A DNA stretch of 36,127 nucleotides, from contig CAIWVW010000041.1 of NCBI GenBank assembly GCA_903916255.1, positions 1-36,127 of the forward strand, in the 5' to 3' direction. The notes under the pieces are model-generated. The model did no database searches and was not told the DNA's origin. It was given only the letters and a program-made list of their open reading frames with translations. The stretch comes from an uncultured Bacteroidota bacterium (GTDB lineage: Bacteria; Bacteroidota; Bacteroidia; JABEUT01). Made by a program: the position numbers and the translations under genes. Below, piece after piece: positions 15,746-23,086 of this stretch (position 1 is its first letter; the number at the start of each line of letters is the position of its first letter).

Positions 15746-15761
15746 CCATGCATTTGAATAC

Positions 15762-15789
15762 TGACCACTGACCACTAACCACTGACAAC
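15762..15789 (+). repeat. Heptamer tract in the thiolase leader
   Basis: Four units (TGACCAC, TGACCAC, TAACCAC, TGACAAC) ending 6 bp before the thiolase ATG, in the 5' untranslated leader. Confidence 0.75.
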
Positions 15790-15795
15790 CACTTT

Positions 15796-17001
15796 ATGAA
15801 AGACGCATTTATAATTAACGGAGTCCGCACGGCAATAGGCAATTTTGGCGGCACGCTCGCACCTGTCCGTACCGATGATATGGCAGCCCTTGTAATAAAG
15901 AAACTGATGGAAAAGAACCCCTCGGTGGACCCTGCCGATATTGGCGATGTAATACTCGGTTGCGCCAACCAAAGCGGCGAAGACAACCGCAATGTGGCGC
16001 GTATGGCCTTGTTGCTGGCTGGCCTGCCCTACTCCGTCCCGGGGGAAACGGTGAACCGTTTGTGCGCTTCGGGCTTGGGTGCAAGCATTAATGCCGCCCG
16101 TATGATTCATTGCGGCGATGCGGACCTTGTTGTTGCAGGAGGTGTAGAGAACATGACCCGCGGCCCTTGGATAATCTCTAAAACATCTACCCCGTTCGGG
16201 CGCGATGCGCAAATGTTCGATTCCAGTTTCGGGTGGAGGTTCATTAACCCCAAAATGCAGGAACTGTATGGCACAGATGCTATGGGCGAAACAGCCGAGA
16301 ACCTTGCCGATATGTATAAAATTAGCCGCGAGGACCAGGATAAATTCGCTTACAACTCGCAGCAGAAAGCTGCCAAAGCAGCAGCAGCAGGGCGTTTTGA
16401 AAAGGAAATAATACCCGTAACCATTCCTCAAAAGAAAGGCGACCCTAAGGTTTTCGCCAACGATGAATTTATAAAACCCGCCACCACTTTAGAAGGCTTG
16501 GCAGGATTAAGGCCCTCCTTCCGCAAGACGGGAACAGTTACCGCAGGCAACGCATCGGGCCTGAATGATGGAGCAGCAGCCTTGCTAATCGCATCGGAAA
16601 GCGGAATTAAAAAACATGGGTTAAAACCGCTGGCGCGGATAATATCATCAGCCGTAGTGGGTGTAGAACCACGCATTATGGGCATCGGCCCGGTGGAAGC
16701 ATCTAACAAAGCCCTGAAAAAAGCAGGATTAACATTCGATAAAATAGATATTATAGAACTGAATGAGGCCTTTGCAGCGCAGAGCCTCTCCTGCATACGC
16801 CAATGGGGATTAGCCGATGATGATGCCCGCATTAACCCGAATGGCGGTGCAATAGCCATAGGCCACCCGCTGGGCATGAGTGGCGCACGGATACTTAACT
16901 CTGCTGCGATTGAGTTGCATTTGCAAAACAAAAAATATGCTTTGGTAACGCTGTGCATTGGTGTTGGGCAGGGCTATGCAGCGGTGATAGAAAAAGTGTA
17001 A
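15796..17001 (+). CDS. pcaF: 3-oxoadipyl-CoA-type thiolase (acetyl-CoA C-acyltransferase)
   Basis: A 401-residue thiolase, the usual length of PcaF/PaaJ enzymes. Acyl-accepting Cys90 is in NRLCASG, His357 in GGAIAIGHPLGMSGAR and Cys387 in TLCIGVGQGYA, so the active site is complete. The stretches FGCANQ-like LGCANQSGEDNRNVARMALL and GWRFINPKM are typical of the 3-oxoadipyl-CoA branch, which cleaves the beta-ketoacyl-CoA to succinyl-CoA (or a related product) and acetyl-CoA in aromatic-acid catabolism. A PaaY homologue 2 kb downstream supports a phenylacetate context. General fatty-acid thiolase activity cannot be ruled out, and paaJ would be an equally fair name. A small membrane gene follows after 3 bp. 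Confidence 0.92.
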   Translation: MKDAFIINGVRTAIGNFGGTLAPVRTDDMAALVIKKLMEKNPSVDPADIGDVILGCANQSGEDNRNVARMALLLAGLPYSVPGETVNRLCASGLGASINAARMIHCGDADLVVAGGVENMTRGPWIISKTSTPFGRDAQMFDSSFGWRFINPKMQELYGTDAMGETAENLADMYKISREDQDKFAYNSQQKAAKAAAAGRFEKEIIPVTIPQKKGDPKVFANDEFIKPATTLEGLAGLRPSFRKTGTVTAGNASGLNDGAAALLIASESGIKKHGLKPLARIISSAVVGVEPRIMGIGPVEASNKALKKAGLTFDKIDIIELNEAFAAQSLSCIRQWGLADDDARINPNGGAIAIGHPLGMSGARILNSAAIELHLQNKKYALVTLCIGVGQGYAAVIEKV

Positions 17002-17004
17002 AGC

Positions 17005-17253
17005 ATGCCAAAAACTCCCCAAAAAAAGGAACATATATTACTCCACTTTTTCAAACGAAACTGGATGCATTTGGTTGTAATTACCGTGCTGCTTATGGTT
17101 TGCAAAAACGAGTACATAGGCCAGGTGCTGGATTATAGAGATTCTTTTCAAATTACCCTGTGCCTTGCCGGATTAACGCTCGGTTGTTTTGTATTGGCAG
17201 TTGCCGTTATGCTTTTCCTGAGGCTTATAGAATGGGGAGTTAGCAAACTGTAA
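17005..17253 (+). CDS. Small two-helix membrane protein
   Basis: An 82-residue protein that starts 3 bp after the thiolase stop, so it is probably co-transcribed. A basic N-terminus (MPKTPQKKEHILLHFFKRNW) is followed by two hydrophobic helices (about 22-34 and 49-75). No family recognised. Its role is unknown, and the coupling to a soluble thiolase may be incidental. Confidence 0.6.
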   Translation: MPKTPQKKEHILLHFFKRNWMHLVVITVLLMVCKNEYIGQVLDYRDSFQITLCLAGLTLGCFVLAVAVMLFLRLIEWGVSKL

Positions 17254-17378
17254 ATGCGACCTGATGGCTGCGTAAATGCATTAAAAAAAAACAGGCAATT
17301 ATTAAGTCGTTTACAATTTATATTATTTTCGTAAATTAAAATGCATATTAAAAGTATGTACCTTAAAACCCACTGTAA

Positions 17379-17672
17379 ATGAAAGTAATTATGAAAATGA
17401 AATGGAACGGAGTTTCTCCAAAGCAATATGAAGAAGTAAAAAAACATGTAAATTGGGAGGGAGAGCCACCTGTGGGGCTTCTGCTTCACATAGCAGGGTT
17501 CAGCGGCGGGGCATTACATATTACCGATATGTGGGAATCAGCGGAACATTTTGAAAACTTTAGCCACGACCGGCTTATGAAAGGTGTTGCTAAAACCAGT
17601 TTTCTGGGTATCCTGCCCGAAGTAGAAGTATTTCCCGCGTATGCGGTTTATTCACCTTCTGTCAAGATATAA
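17379..17672 (+). CDS. Hypothetical protein, possible dimeric alpha/beta-barrel fold
   Basis: A 97-residue protein whose pattern (strand MKVIMKMKW, helix SPKQYEEVKKHV, strand GLLLHIAGFSGGALHITDMWESAEHFENF, helix DRLMKGVAK, strand PEVEVFPAYAVYSP) fits a ferredoxin-like dimeric alpha/beta barrel of the antibiotic-biosynthesis-monooxygenase kind. W-E-S in IxDMWES is common in that group. No catalytic function can be named. It stands alone between small membrane-protein genes. Confidence 0.75.
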   Translation: MKVIMKMKWNGVSPKQYEEVKKHVNWEGEPPVGLLLHIAGFSGGALHITDMWESAEHFENFSHDRLMKGVAKTSFLGILPEVEVFPAYAVYSPSVKI

Positions 17673-17704
17673 TTATTGCAAGTAATTAACGAAAGGAACT
17701 GTTG

Positions 17705-17911
17705 TCAGCCTTTAATAATTCTTGCCAAATCGCAAAACGCCAGAATAATCAGCGAAGCGCCCACTATTTTAGAATATCTTTTTTGATAGGCTTCCACCGA
17801 CATCATGTGGAATCCGTTGGGAAACCAAAATACCATAGGCTTGCTGAGCAAGATTGCACCAATTAGCAATAAGCCGATAATCCCGATAGTATTGATAATT
17901 GTAATTTCCAT
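17705..17911 (-). CDS. Small membrane protein
   Basis: A 68-residue protein with two hydrophobic helices (about 5-22 and 48-62) joined by a polar loop (PNGFHMMSVEAYQKRYSK). A -7 box TAATTTTG at 17931-17938 on the minus strand lies 19 bp before its ATG. No family recognised. Confidence 0.65.
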   Translation of the reverse strand: MEITIINTIGIIGLLLIGAILLSKPMVFWFPNGFHMMSVEAYQKRYSKIVGASLIILAFCDLARIIKG

Positions 17912-17930
17912 AGTATCTTGTTTTGAATGA

Positions 17931-17938
17931 CAAAATTA
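17931..17938 (-). promoter_or_regulatory. -7 box of the small membrane gene at 17705
   Basis: CAAAATTA on the plus strand, TAATTTTG on the minus strand. Confidence 0.5.
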
Positions 17939-18026
17939 AGCATTTTTTTCATATCCTCAATTTAACCGGGCAGCTGGAAGCCGGGCAATTTTAATAATTC
18001 CATACCTTTACATTTTAAATATCGCC

Positions 18027-18647
18027 ATGTCCAACATTAATCCTAACGCATCTAAAGAAATAGACCGGGCCTTTGAAGAATTCACGGGCTTTCAAAAGAA
18101 ATTTTGTATGCACTTGCGCACCCTTATCCACGAGGCGTTGCCCGATGTGAAAGAAGACTGGAAATGGGGCCCTAACTTCAACGTAAATGGGATGGTTTGC
18201 GGCGTGTGGGGCTTCAAAAAGCATGTTAAGCTGGTGTTTTTTAAAGGCAGTCTGATGGAGGACCCTTACGCCCTCTTCAACGATGGCGACGATAATACCG
18301 GAAACCGAAGCATTAACTTTTTTGAAACATCGGTGATAGATGACGCAAAAGTGTCCGAATACTTGAAAGAGGCCGCAGAATTGAACAAGCAGGGCGTAAA
18401 ACCGGAAAAGAAAAAGGTGCCTGTAGATGTTCCGGAAGAGCTGATGCGCGCGCTCAATAAACACAGCGGGCTTAAAATGTATTTTGAAAAGATGGCTCCT
18501 TCGCACAAGCGCGAATATGCTGAATATATTGCCGATGCCGTGCAGGTTGAAACGAAAGAACGCCGCGTTAAAAAAGTGATAGAGATGATTACGGAAAACA
18601 GGAAAATGAAAGAGAAAAACGAAATCAAGAACAGACATCGTAAATGA
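18027..18647 (+). CDS. YdeI/OmdA-like DUF1801 protein
   Basis: A 206-residue protein. The N-terminal part is a DUF1801 domain (about 20-125: LRTLIHEALPDVKEDWKWGPNFNVNGMVCGVWGFKKHVKLVFFKG). The C-terminal part is the OmdA/YdeI-associated domain (about 135-205: VPVDVPEELMRALNKHSGLKMYFEKMAPSHKREYAEYIADAVQVETKERRVKKVIEMI). Family members are small cytosolic proteins, some linked to bacteriocin or stress tolerance; biochemical role not established. Its TGA stop lies inside the first unit of a heptamer tract, so the last codons were probably rewritten by that insertion. Confidence 0.9.
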   Translation: MSNINPNASKEIDRAFEEFTGFQKKFCMHLRTLIHEALPDVKEDWKWGPNFNVNGMVCGVWGFKKHVKLVFFKGSLMEDPYALFNDGDDNTGNRSINFFETSVIDDAKVSEYLKEAAELNKQGVKPEKKKVPVDVPEELMRALNKHSGLKMYFEKMAPSHKREYAEYIADAVQVETKERRVKKVIEMITENRKMKEKNEIKNRHRK

Positions 18648-18676
18648 AAAATGAAAAACGAAAAATGAAAAATGAG
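18642..18676 (+). repeat. Left heptamer tract of the four-helix-bundle cassette
   Basis: Five consecutive units of AAATGAA type (the third is AAACGAA, the last AAATGAG). It holds the stop codon of the upstream gene (18645-18647) and the ATG of the next (18672-18674). It is the reverse complement type of the tract at 19028-19055. Confidence 0.85.
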
Positions 18677-19022
18677 CGAAAACCCTTTAAAAACTAAAAG
18701 TTATACGTTTGCAATTAGAATAATAAATCTTTACAAGTTTTTAACTTCCGAAAAAAAGGAATTTGTAATGAGTAAACAGGTTTTGCGCTCAGGTACCGGA
18801 ATCGGAGCATTAATCTGTGAGGCCGAATTCGGACAAAGTAAGGCAGATTTCAGATCGAAAATGAGCATGGCGCTAAAAGAGGCAAATGAAACTATTTATT
18901 GGTTGTCATTACTCAAAGATACAGACTATATTGACTTGAAAATGTATGAGAGTTTAGTTAAAGACGCCAGGGAACTAACAGCAATGTTGGTTGCTACTGT
19001 TAAAACCACTAAACCTTTATGA
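18672..19022 (+). CDS. S23-type four-helix-bundle protein
   Basis: A 116-residue protein of the S23/four-helix-bundle family (TIGR02436-like), with FAIRIINLYKFLTSEKKEFVMSKQVLRSGTGIGALICEAEFGQSKADFRSKMSMALKEANETIYWLSLL as the family core (about 13-80). Relatives are encoded in 23S rRNA intervening sequences and resemble the Avd accessory protein of diversity-generating retroelements. Stand-alone copies are frequent in Bacteroidota and have no assigned function. Here the gene lies between inverted heptamer tracts that overlap its start and follow its stop by 5 bp, as if the gene were the cargo of a small mobile cassette. No reverse transcriptase or rRNA gene is nearby. Confidence 0.93.
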   Translation: MSENPLKTKSYTFAIRIINLYKFLTSEKKEFVMSKQVLRSGTGIGALICEAEFGQSKADFRSKMSMALKEANETIYWLSLLKDTDYIDLKMYESLVKDARELTAMLVATVKTTKPL

Positions 19023-19027
19023 ATTCA

Positions 19028-19055
19028 TTTTTCACTTTTCATTTTTAATTTTTCA
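19028..19055 (-). repeat. Right heptamer tract of the four-helix-bundle cassette
   Basis: Four units (TTTTTCA, CTTTTCA, TTTTTAA, TTTTTCA), inverted with respect to 18642-18676. It differs by one base from the tract at 48-75. It ends 5 bp before the ATG of the PaaY-like gene. Confidence 0.85.
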
Positions 19056-19060
19056 TTTAT

Positions 19061-19657
19061 ATGATTTACGAATTTAATGGATATAAACCGGTCGTGCACA
19101 AATCGAGTTTTGTGCATCCGCAGGCAAGCGTTACAGGCAATGTAATTATCGGCAAAGATGTATATATAGGCCCCGGTGCAGCCATCCGCGGCGACTTTGG
19201 CGAAATCATCATTAAAGACGGTTGCAATGTGCAGGAAAACTGCACCATACACATGTTTCCGGGTGTAACGGTAATACTGGAAGAGAATGCCCACATTGGC
19301 CATGGCGCCATTATACATGGTGCGCATATCGGCAAAGACGTGCTCGTGGGTATGAATGCCGTAATTATGGACCGCGCCGATGTAGGCGAAGGCAGCATTA
19401 TAGGCTCGCTGTGCTTTGTGCCCGAGGATATGGTTATCCCACAGGGGATGCTGGCGGTAGGCATTCCCGCCAAAATAATTAAAGAAGTAAGCGCAGAAAT
19501 GAAAGGCTGGAAAAAACTCGGCACCGAAATATATCAACGCCTGCCCAAAGAACTCCAAAACACATTGAAAGAATGCGAACCGCTAAGGTCGGTGCCTAAA
19601 TTCAGGAGGAAACAAACGAATTATTATAAGACCTGGAAGCAGGAGAAGGGGGAGTAA
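19061..19657 (+). CDS. paaY: PaaY-like hexapeptide-repeat (gamma-carbonic-anhydrase fold) protein
   Basis: A 198-residue left-handed beta-helix protein. Hexapeptide turns run from about 18 to 150 (VTGNVIIGKDVYIGPGAAIRGDFG ...). Metal-ligand-type histidines occur in NCTIHMF, AHIGHGAIIHG. The C-terminus (WKKLGTEIYQRLPKELQ ... CEPLRSVPKFRRKQ) matches PaaY, the thioesterase-like protein that removes dead-end CoA esters in phenylacetate degradation. Carbonic-anhydrase or acyltransferase activity are alternatives within the fold. With the thiolase at 15796 it suggests aromatic-acid catabolism in this region, though the core paa genes are not in the window. Confidence 0.87.
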   Translation: MIYEFNGYKPVVHKSSFVHPQASVTGNVIIGKDVYIGPGAAIRGDFGEIIIKDGCNVQENCTIHMFPGVTVILEENAHIGHGAIIHGAHIGKDVLVGMNAVIMDRADVGEGSIIGSLCFVPEDMVIPQGMLAVGIPAKIIKEVSAEMKGWKKLGTEIYQRLPKELQNTLKECEPLRSVPKFRRKQTNYYKTWKQEKGE

Positions 19658-19715
19658 TCAGGTATTAAACATAAAATAAAGCCATTTTTTGTGCTTTTTC
19701 TACATTTTTTATGCT

Positions 19716-19723
19716 TATATTTG
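19716..19723 (+). promoter_or_regulatory. -7 box of the ATPase/RloB operon
   Basis: TATATTTG, 20 bp before ATG 19744, matching TAnnTTTG. A TTTG at 19688-19691 is a possible -33 element, though 24 bp is a long spacer. Confidence 0.6.
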
Positions 19724-19743
19724 CACTCTAATTAATAATAAGC

Positions 19744-21069
19744 ATGATTATTGAGTTTTCAGTCCAGAATTTCCGGTCCATTTATGATAAGGTAACCTTA
19801 AGCATGATGGCTGCCAAACTGACCGGAAAAGAAGCCACACTTGACAATATCTTTTATCATCCAAATTACCCGAATATCCCCCTGCTTAAATCGGCAGTAA
19901 TTTATGGGGCAAATGCATCAGGGAAATCGAATGTGTTGAAGGCATTAAAGAAATTTCAAGAGTTTATCGAAAAATCCACAGATTATAAATTCGAGCAAAA
20001 ATTACCTTATGAACCCTTCCGGTTATTAAAAAACTCAACAAATGAACCTAGTTCTTTTGAAATGGACTTTATTGCTCTAGATGGGATAAGATATATTTAT
20101 GGGTTCAAAATGAATGAAGAGGAAATTTTGGAAGAATATCTCTCTTCATATACTAGTAGAAAAGAAACCAAATTATTTGTAAGAAAGAAAGGAGAAAAAA
20201 TTGTATTTAGTAGTGCTTTTAAAGGAGAAAAAAAGATTTTGGAAGATCAGCTACTAAAAAATAATCTACTGCTTTCAAAAGCTGCAAATAGTAATTATGA
20301 GCAAATGCAAACCATATACAGCTATTTTGTTAATCAATTCATTATGAATATGGGTGATATTGCTTGGAAAGGGTATTCAAAACGAAAATTAGTGAATAAC
20401 CTCGATTTAAAAAACATTATCACTGAAATTTTGAAATTGGCAGATACGGGAATTAATAGTATTGAAGTTGAAAAAAATGAATCGGGTGGTGTATTCAAAG
20501 ATTCACCTGATTTACTGAAGGTTCTAACCGAGGTGGAATCTAAGCTTCCTAAAAAAATGTCCACTCCGAATAATATGATGTATTCAAGTCTTTTATCTGA
20601 ATTATATTCAACAGATGTGATTCACTATACCAGTGATGAAACGGAACCAAAACGCGTTATTTGGGCCTTAAGCCAGGAATCATCCGGAACTCAAAAACTA
20701 TTCGAATTGGCAGTACCTATCATTGATGTTTTAAGAAGCGGAGCAGCCCTTGTGTTCGACGAAATAAATAACAGCCTACATCCACTGCTTAGTAGACTTA
20801 TTATAGAACTTTTTCATAAAAATAGCAACCCTAAAAATGCCCAATTAATTTTCACAACTCACGATGTGAGTTTGCTTACTAGTGAGATCTTCCGCAGAGA
20901 CCAAATTTGGTTTACAGAAAAGAACAACGAGGGTATGACAGATTTGTATTCTCTTGGTAGCTTTGATAAGAAGGACGTCCGCAAGGATATTCCGATTGAT
21001 AAATGGTATTTGAGTGGCAGATTTGGAGCAATCCCTATTATTCAAGAATTAAATATTAAACCAGAATGA
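19744..21069 (+). CDS. AAA ATPase of a RloA/AbiLi-type defence pair
   Basis: A 441-residue ABC-like ATPase: Walker A GANASGKS at 55-62, signature-like SSGTQKL (about 319-325), Walker B ALVFDEINNSLHP (about 337-349) and the H-loop FTTHD (about 374-378). The layout is that of RloA/AbiLi and related OLD-family ATPases. Its gene overlaps the following RloB gene by 4 bp (ATGA), so they form one operon. Such pairs (AbiL in Lactococcus) act as abortive-infection systems in which the ATPase controls a nuclease-like partner; activity here is inferred from family and context. It is more A/T-rich than its neighbours, consistent with transfer. Confidence 0.92.
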   Translation: MIIEFSVQNFRSIYDKVTLSMMAAKLTGKEATLDNIFYHPNYPNIPLLKSAVIYGANASGKSNVLKALKKFQEFIEKSTDYKFEQKLPYEPFRLLKNSTNEPSSFEMDFIALDGIRYIYGFKMNEEEILEEYLSSYTSRKETKLFVRKKGEKIVFSSAFKGEKKILEDQLLKNNLLLSKAANSNYEQMQTIYSYFVNQFIMNMGDIAWKGYSKRKLVNNLDLKNIITEILKLADTGINSIEVEKNESGGVFKDSPDLLKVLTEVESKLPKKMSTPNNMMYSSLLSELYSTDVIHYTSDETEPKRVIWALSQESSGTQKLFELAVPIIDVLRSGAALVFDEINNSLHPLLSRLIIELFHKNSNPKNAQLIFTTHDVSLLTSEIFRRDQIWFTEKNNEGMTDLYSLGSFDKKDVRKDIPIDKWYLSGRFGAIPIIQELNIKPE

Positions 21070-21674
21070 CTTTCAGGCGTTACGATAAAATACGCCCGAT
21101 ACGGCAAAGGATTCTGATTTTATGCGAAGGCACGGAAACAGAACCCAACTATTTCAATTCCTTAAGAGCGGATAAATTAAAAAGTAAGCGTTCGACAGGG
21201 TTGCGGATTATTGTTCATGAAACAAAAATAAATACTGCAAAGGAACTGATTGATGAGGCAATCGCGCTAATGAAAATTGCCAAGAGAGAAGATAATGAAT
21301 ACGATGAGGTTTGGGTTGTCTTTGACAAGGATGGTTACACTAAACATCCGGAATCATTTGACAGGGCAAAGGCCAAGAAAATTAATGTCGCTTTTTCAAG
21401 CCCGTGTTTTGAATTATGGTATTATTTGCACTTTAAATATTCCACAGCCCCCGTTAAAGATGGCGATGCTATGTGTAAGCGGCTTAAGGAACATATTAAT
21501 GGTTATCAAAAATCTGAAGATTATTACAATACACTTAGCCCCCTTACTGAAAAAGCTATTGGGCATGGTAACCAAATTATTAAACATTGGAAAGATACAG
21601 GAGATACAAGGCTTTGGGAACATAACCCTTACACCGACGTCGGCATTCTCGTCGAAAAACTCCTATCTTTATAA
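21066..21674 (+). CDS. rloB: RloB-family protein (AbiLii-like, TOPRIM-like nuclease candidate)
   Basis: A 202-residue RloB protein. The first strand and acidic residue are in ILILCEGTETEPNYF (Glu near residue 20), and a second acidic motif, VWVVFDKDGY, lies near 81-90. The arrangement resembles a TOPRIM-type metal site. CFELWYYLHF (about 117-126) is also typical. The start overlaps the ATPase stop (ATGA), ensuring coupled translation. In related systems the RloB/AbiLii partner is the toxic effector and the ATPase its sensor or regulator. The effector chemistry is inferred, not shown. Confidence 0.9.
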   Translation: MTFRRYDKIRPIRQRILILCEGTETEPNYFNSLRADKLKSKRSTGLRIIVHETKINTAKELIDEAIALMKIAKREDNEYDEVWVVFDKDGYTKHPESFDRAKAKKINVAFSSPCFELWYYLHFKYSTAPVKDGDAMCKRLKEHINGYQKSEDYYNTLSPLTEKAIGHGNQIIKHWKDTGDTRLWEHNPYTDVGILVEKLLSL

Positions 21675-21688
21675 TCAAATAGTAAATC

Positions 21689-22063
21689 ATGCAACCCGAC
21701 TACACCCACTACCACACCCACCTCGATATCAAATTTAAACATTTGGAGAAGATTGACATTCCGCAAATGGTGAAGGAATACACCCATAAATGGTTCAACC
21801 AAACCCTAACGCAAGTAAACGACAGCGTTGTACGTGTGGGTATTGTAGAAGGTGAATACCATTGGCACAAGCACGATAACGATGATGAGTTTTTCTTTGT
21901 GCTGGAGGGTCAGCTGTTAATCGATTTGGAGGACCAAACCATTGAACTGAATCCCGGTCAGGGTGTAACTATCACCAAAGGTGTAATGCATCGCCCGAGG
22001 GCGCCTAAAAAAGCCGTGATGCTGATGGTGGAAACCAGTGCAATACAACCAACCGGTGATTAA
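21689..22063 (+). CDS. Cupin-domain protein
   Basis: A 124-residue single cupin. Motif 1 is GEYHWHKHDNDDEFFFVLEG (His, His and Glu metal ligands) and motif 2 is GQGVTITKGVMHRPRAPKK (third His). The substrate cannot be told. It starts 14 bp after the RloB stop and might be read through from that operon, but nothing links it to defence. A house-keeping metal-dependent isomerase or sensor is equally likely. Confidence 0.9.
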   Translation: MQPDYTHYHTHLDIKFKHLEKIDIPQMVKEYTHKWFNQTLTQVNDSVVRVGIVEGEYHWHKHDNDDEFFFVLEGQLLIDLEDQTIELNPGQGVTITKGVMHRPRAPKKAVMLMVETSAIQPTGD

Positions 22064-22288
22064 TTTTCGGTCATTTAAAAAAATATTGTTATTCTTTTAG
22101 TTAGCCTGTCAGGGGTTAAAAACACACTGTATTATAGGTAGATACAAACAGTACAAGTACCTAAAAGATGACCCTTTTCCTTTAAAAGCATTAAAATGCT
22201 GATGCAAGTCAGTTAGACTTATTGGATTATTTTGTTATATTGCAGTAATCTATTCGCAACCTGTAATATTTTAATATTGTTTTAATGC

Positions 22289-22414
22289 ATGAATAATACT
22301 ATTCGATTCTTTCGGAATGAAGTGGTTGATAAATCTGCCAGGCAAAGGTTTTCCATTGTTATGTGTATTATGCTGTTTTTTGCCTTGCTGACAATAATCA
22401 TGTCCTTTACTTAA
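22289..22414 (+). CDS. Very small single-pass membrane protein
   Basis: ATG at 22289, TAA at 22412-22414, 41 residues. A basic/polar N-terminus (MNNTIRFFRNEVVDKSARQR) is followed by one transmembrane helix (about 21-40, ending IIMSFT). It is like the 53-residue ORF at 22562: both have a polar head, an A-R-x-R/S-I-V segment, one helix and the ending S-[FL]-T. The likeness supports both as real genes. Function unknown. Confidence 0.5.
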   Translation: MNNTIRFFRNEVVDKSARQRFSIVMCIMLFFALLTIIMSFT

Positions 22415-22561
22415 AACCATTATATCCTATTGTATAACTGATACTTATAAACACCCCTGCCTTCTATTCAAACTGCCTTTGCCTGCTCGTTTTATATTCT
22501 ACGTAACCTGAAAGGCCCTAATTCGGTATAAATTCTAAAAAGCAAATACCACAAGTCCATA

Positions 22562-22723
22562 ATGAGAACGACTATCCAAATTCAGACATTCGAGGAAAAA
22601 AATACCGCCTTAAAGGACTATTGGCAAATTATAGCCGGTAACAATGCCCTTGCAAGGATATCCATCGTGGCCTCCATCCTTGTGTTTTATGCTGCTTTAA
22701 CGGTTTTAGTTTCCCTTACCTGA
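22562..22723 (+). CDS. Very small single-pass membrane protein, relative of 22289
   Basis: ATG at 22562, TGA at 22721-22723, 53 residues. The polar N-terminal ~30 residues (MRTTIQIQTFEEKNTALKDY...) are followed by one helix ending ALTVLVSLT. It is similar in build to the preceding small ORF. No promoter box was identified. These could be small membrane regulators or type I toxin-like peptides; neither role is shown. Confidence 0.5.
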   Translation: MRTTIQIQTFEEKNTALKDYWQIIAGNNALARISIVASILVFYAALTVLVSLT

Positions 22724-22825
22724 TTCGGGCGTAATACACCGGCTTTCCATTTCAAGTCCTCGCAAAGCCTGTGGGCTTTCCATTACAATCCGGCGCAGCT
22801 ATTTCCACATCATTTTTGCAAAACC

Positions 22826-22840
22826 CCCGACTTTATCGGG
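22826..22840. other. Short G/C hairpin
   Basis: CCCGA pairs with TCGGG around the loop CTTTA. It lies directly after the stop of the orphan sorting-domain fragment and may be its former terminator, but no T-run follows. Confidence 0.4.
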
Positions 22841-22852
22841 ACTACTCTTGTT

Positions 22853-22993
22853 TTATTTTTGAAGCAGCATCCTTTTTGTGTCAACCACATTGCCATTTAC
22901 AACAAGGCTGTATGAATAAATACCGCTTGTTAAATTATCGAGTGTAACATTTAATGTGCCATTACCTGTTTGGCTTAGCTCAACAACTTTCAT
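22853..22993 (-). pseudogene. Orphan T9SS sorting-domain fragment
   Basis: The minus strand reads 46 residues from MKVVELSQTGNGTL to KRMLLQK. This matches the last 45 residues of the 1066-residue protein at 25970 (KEVQLSQTGNGTI ... KRMILQK) but has no signal peptide, no YPNP segment and no upstream passenger. It looks like the remnant of a deleted surface-protein gene or a spare sorting-domain module. Intact reading frame and few differences suggest recent origin or conversion with the intact copy. Confidence 0.75.
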
Positions 22994-23006
22994 TTGATTA
23001 ATATGG

Positions 23007-23073
23007 GATGAAAGAATTTAATTACAAATTAAAACATTAGGTAAGCACTGATTGCAAATCAGCGCTTACGGGG
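23007..23073. repeat. 67-bp hairpin repeat, copy A
   Basis: Near-identical to 25008-25074. It contains a 13-bp stem with one mismatch (GTAAGCACTGATT with AATCAGCGCTTAC, loop GCA), followed by GGGG. It lies 13 bp after the stop of the SBBP gene (minus strand), so it may act as a 3' end structure or a REP-like element. Confidence 0.85.
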
Positions 23074-23086
23074 GGATTAATTGTTT

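Noticed and set aside
15775-16431. Long minus-strand ORF opposite the thiolase
   Set aside because: Shadow of a gene with a complete active site; its Cys/His-rich composition has no domain pattern.
18015-18638. 207-codon minus-strand ORF opposite the YdeI-like gene
   Set aside because: It is antisense to a recognised family and has shadow-like Phe/His-rich composition.
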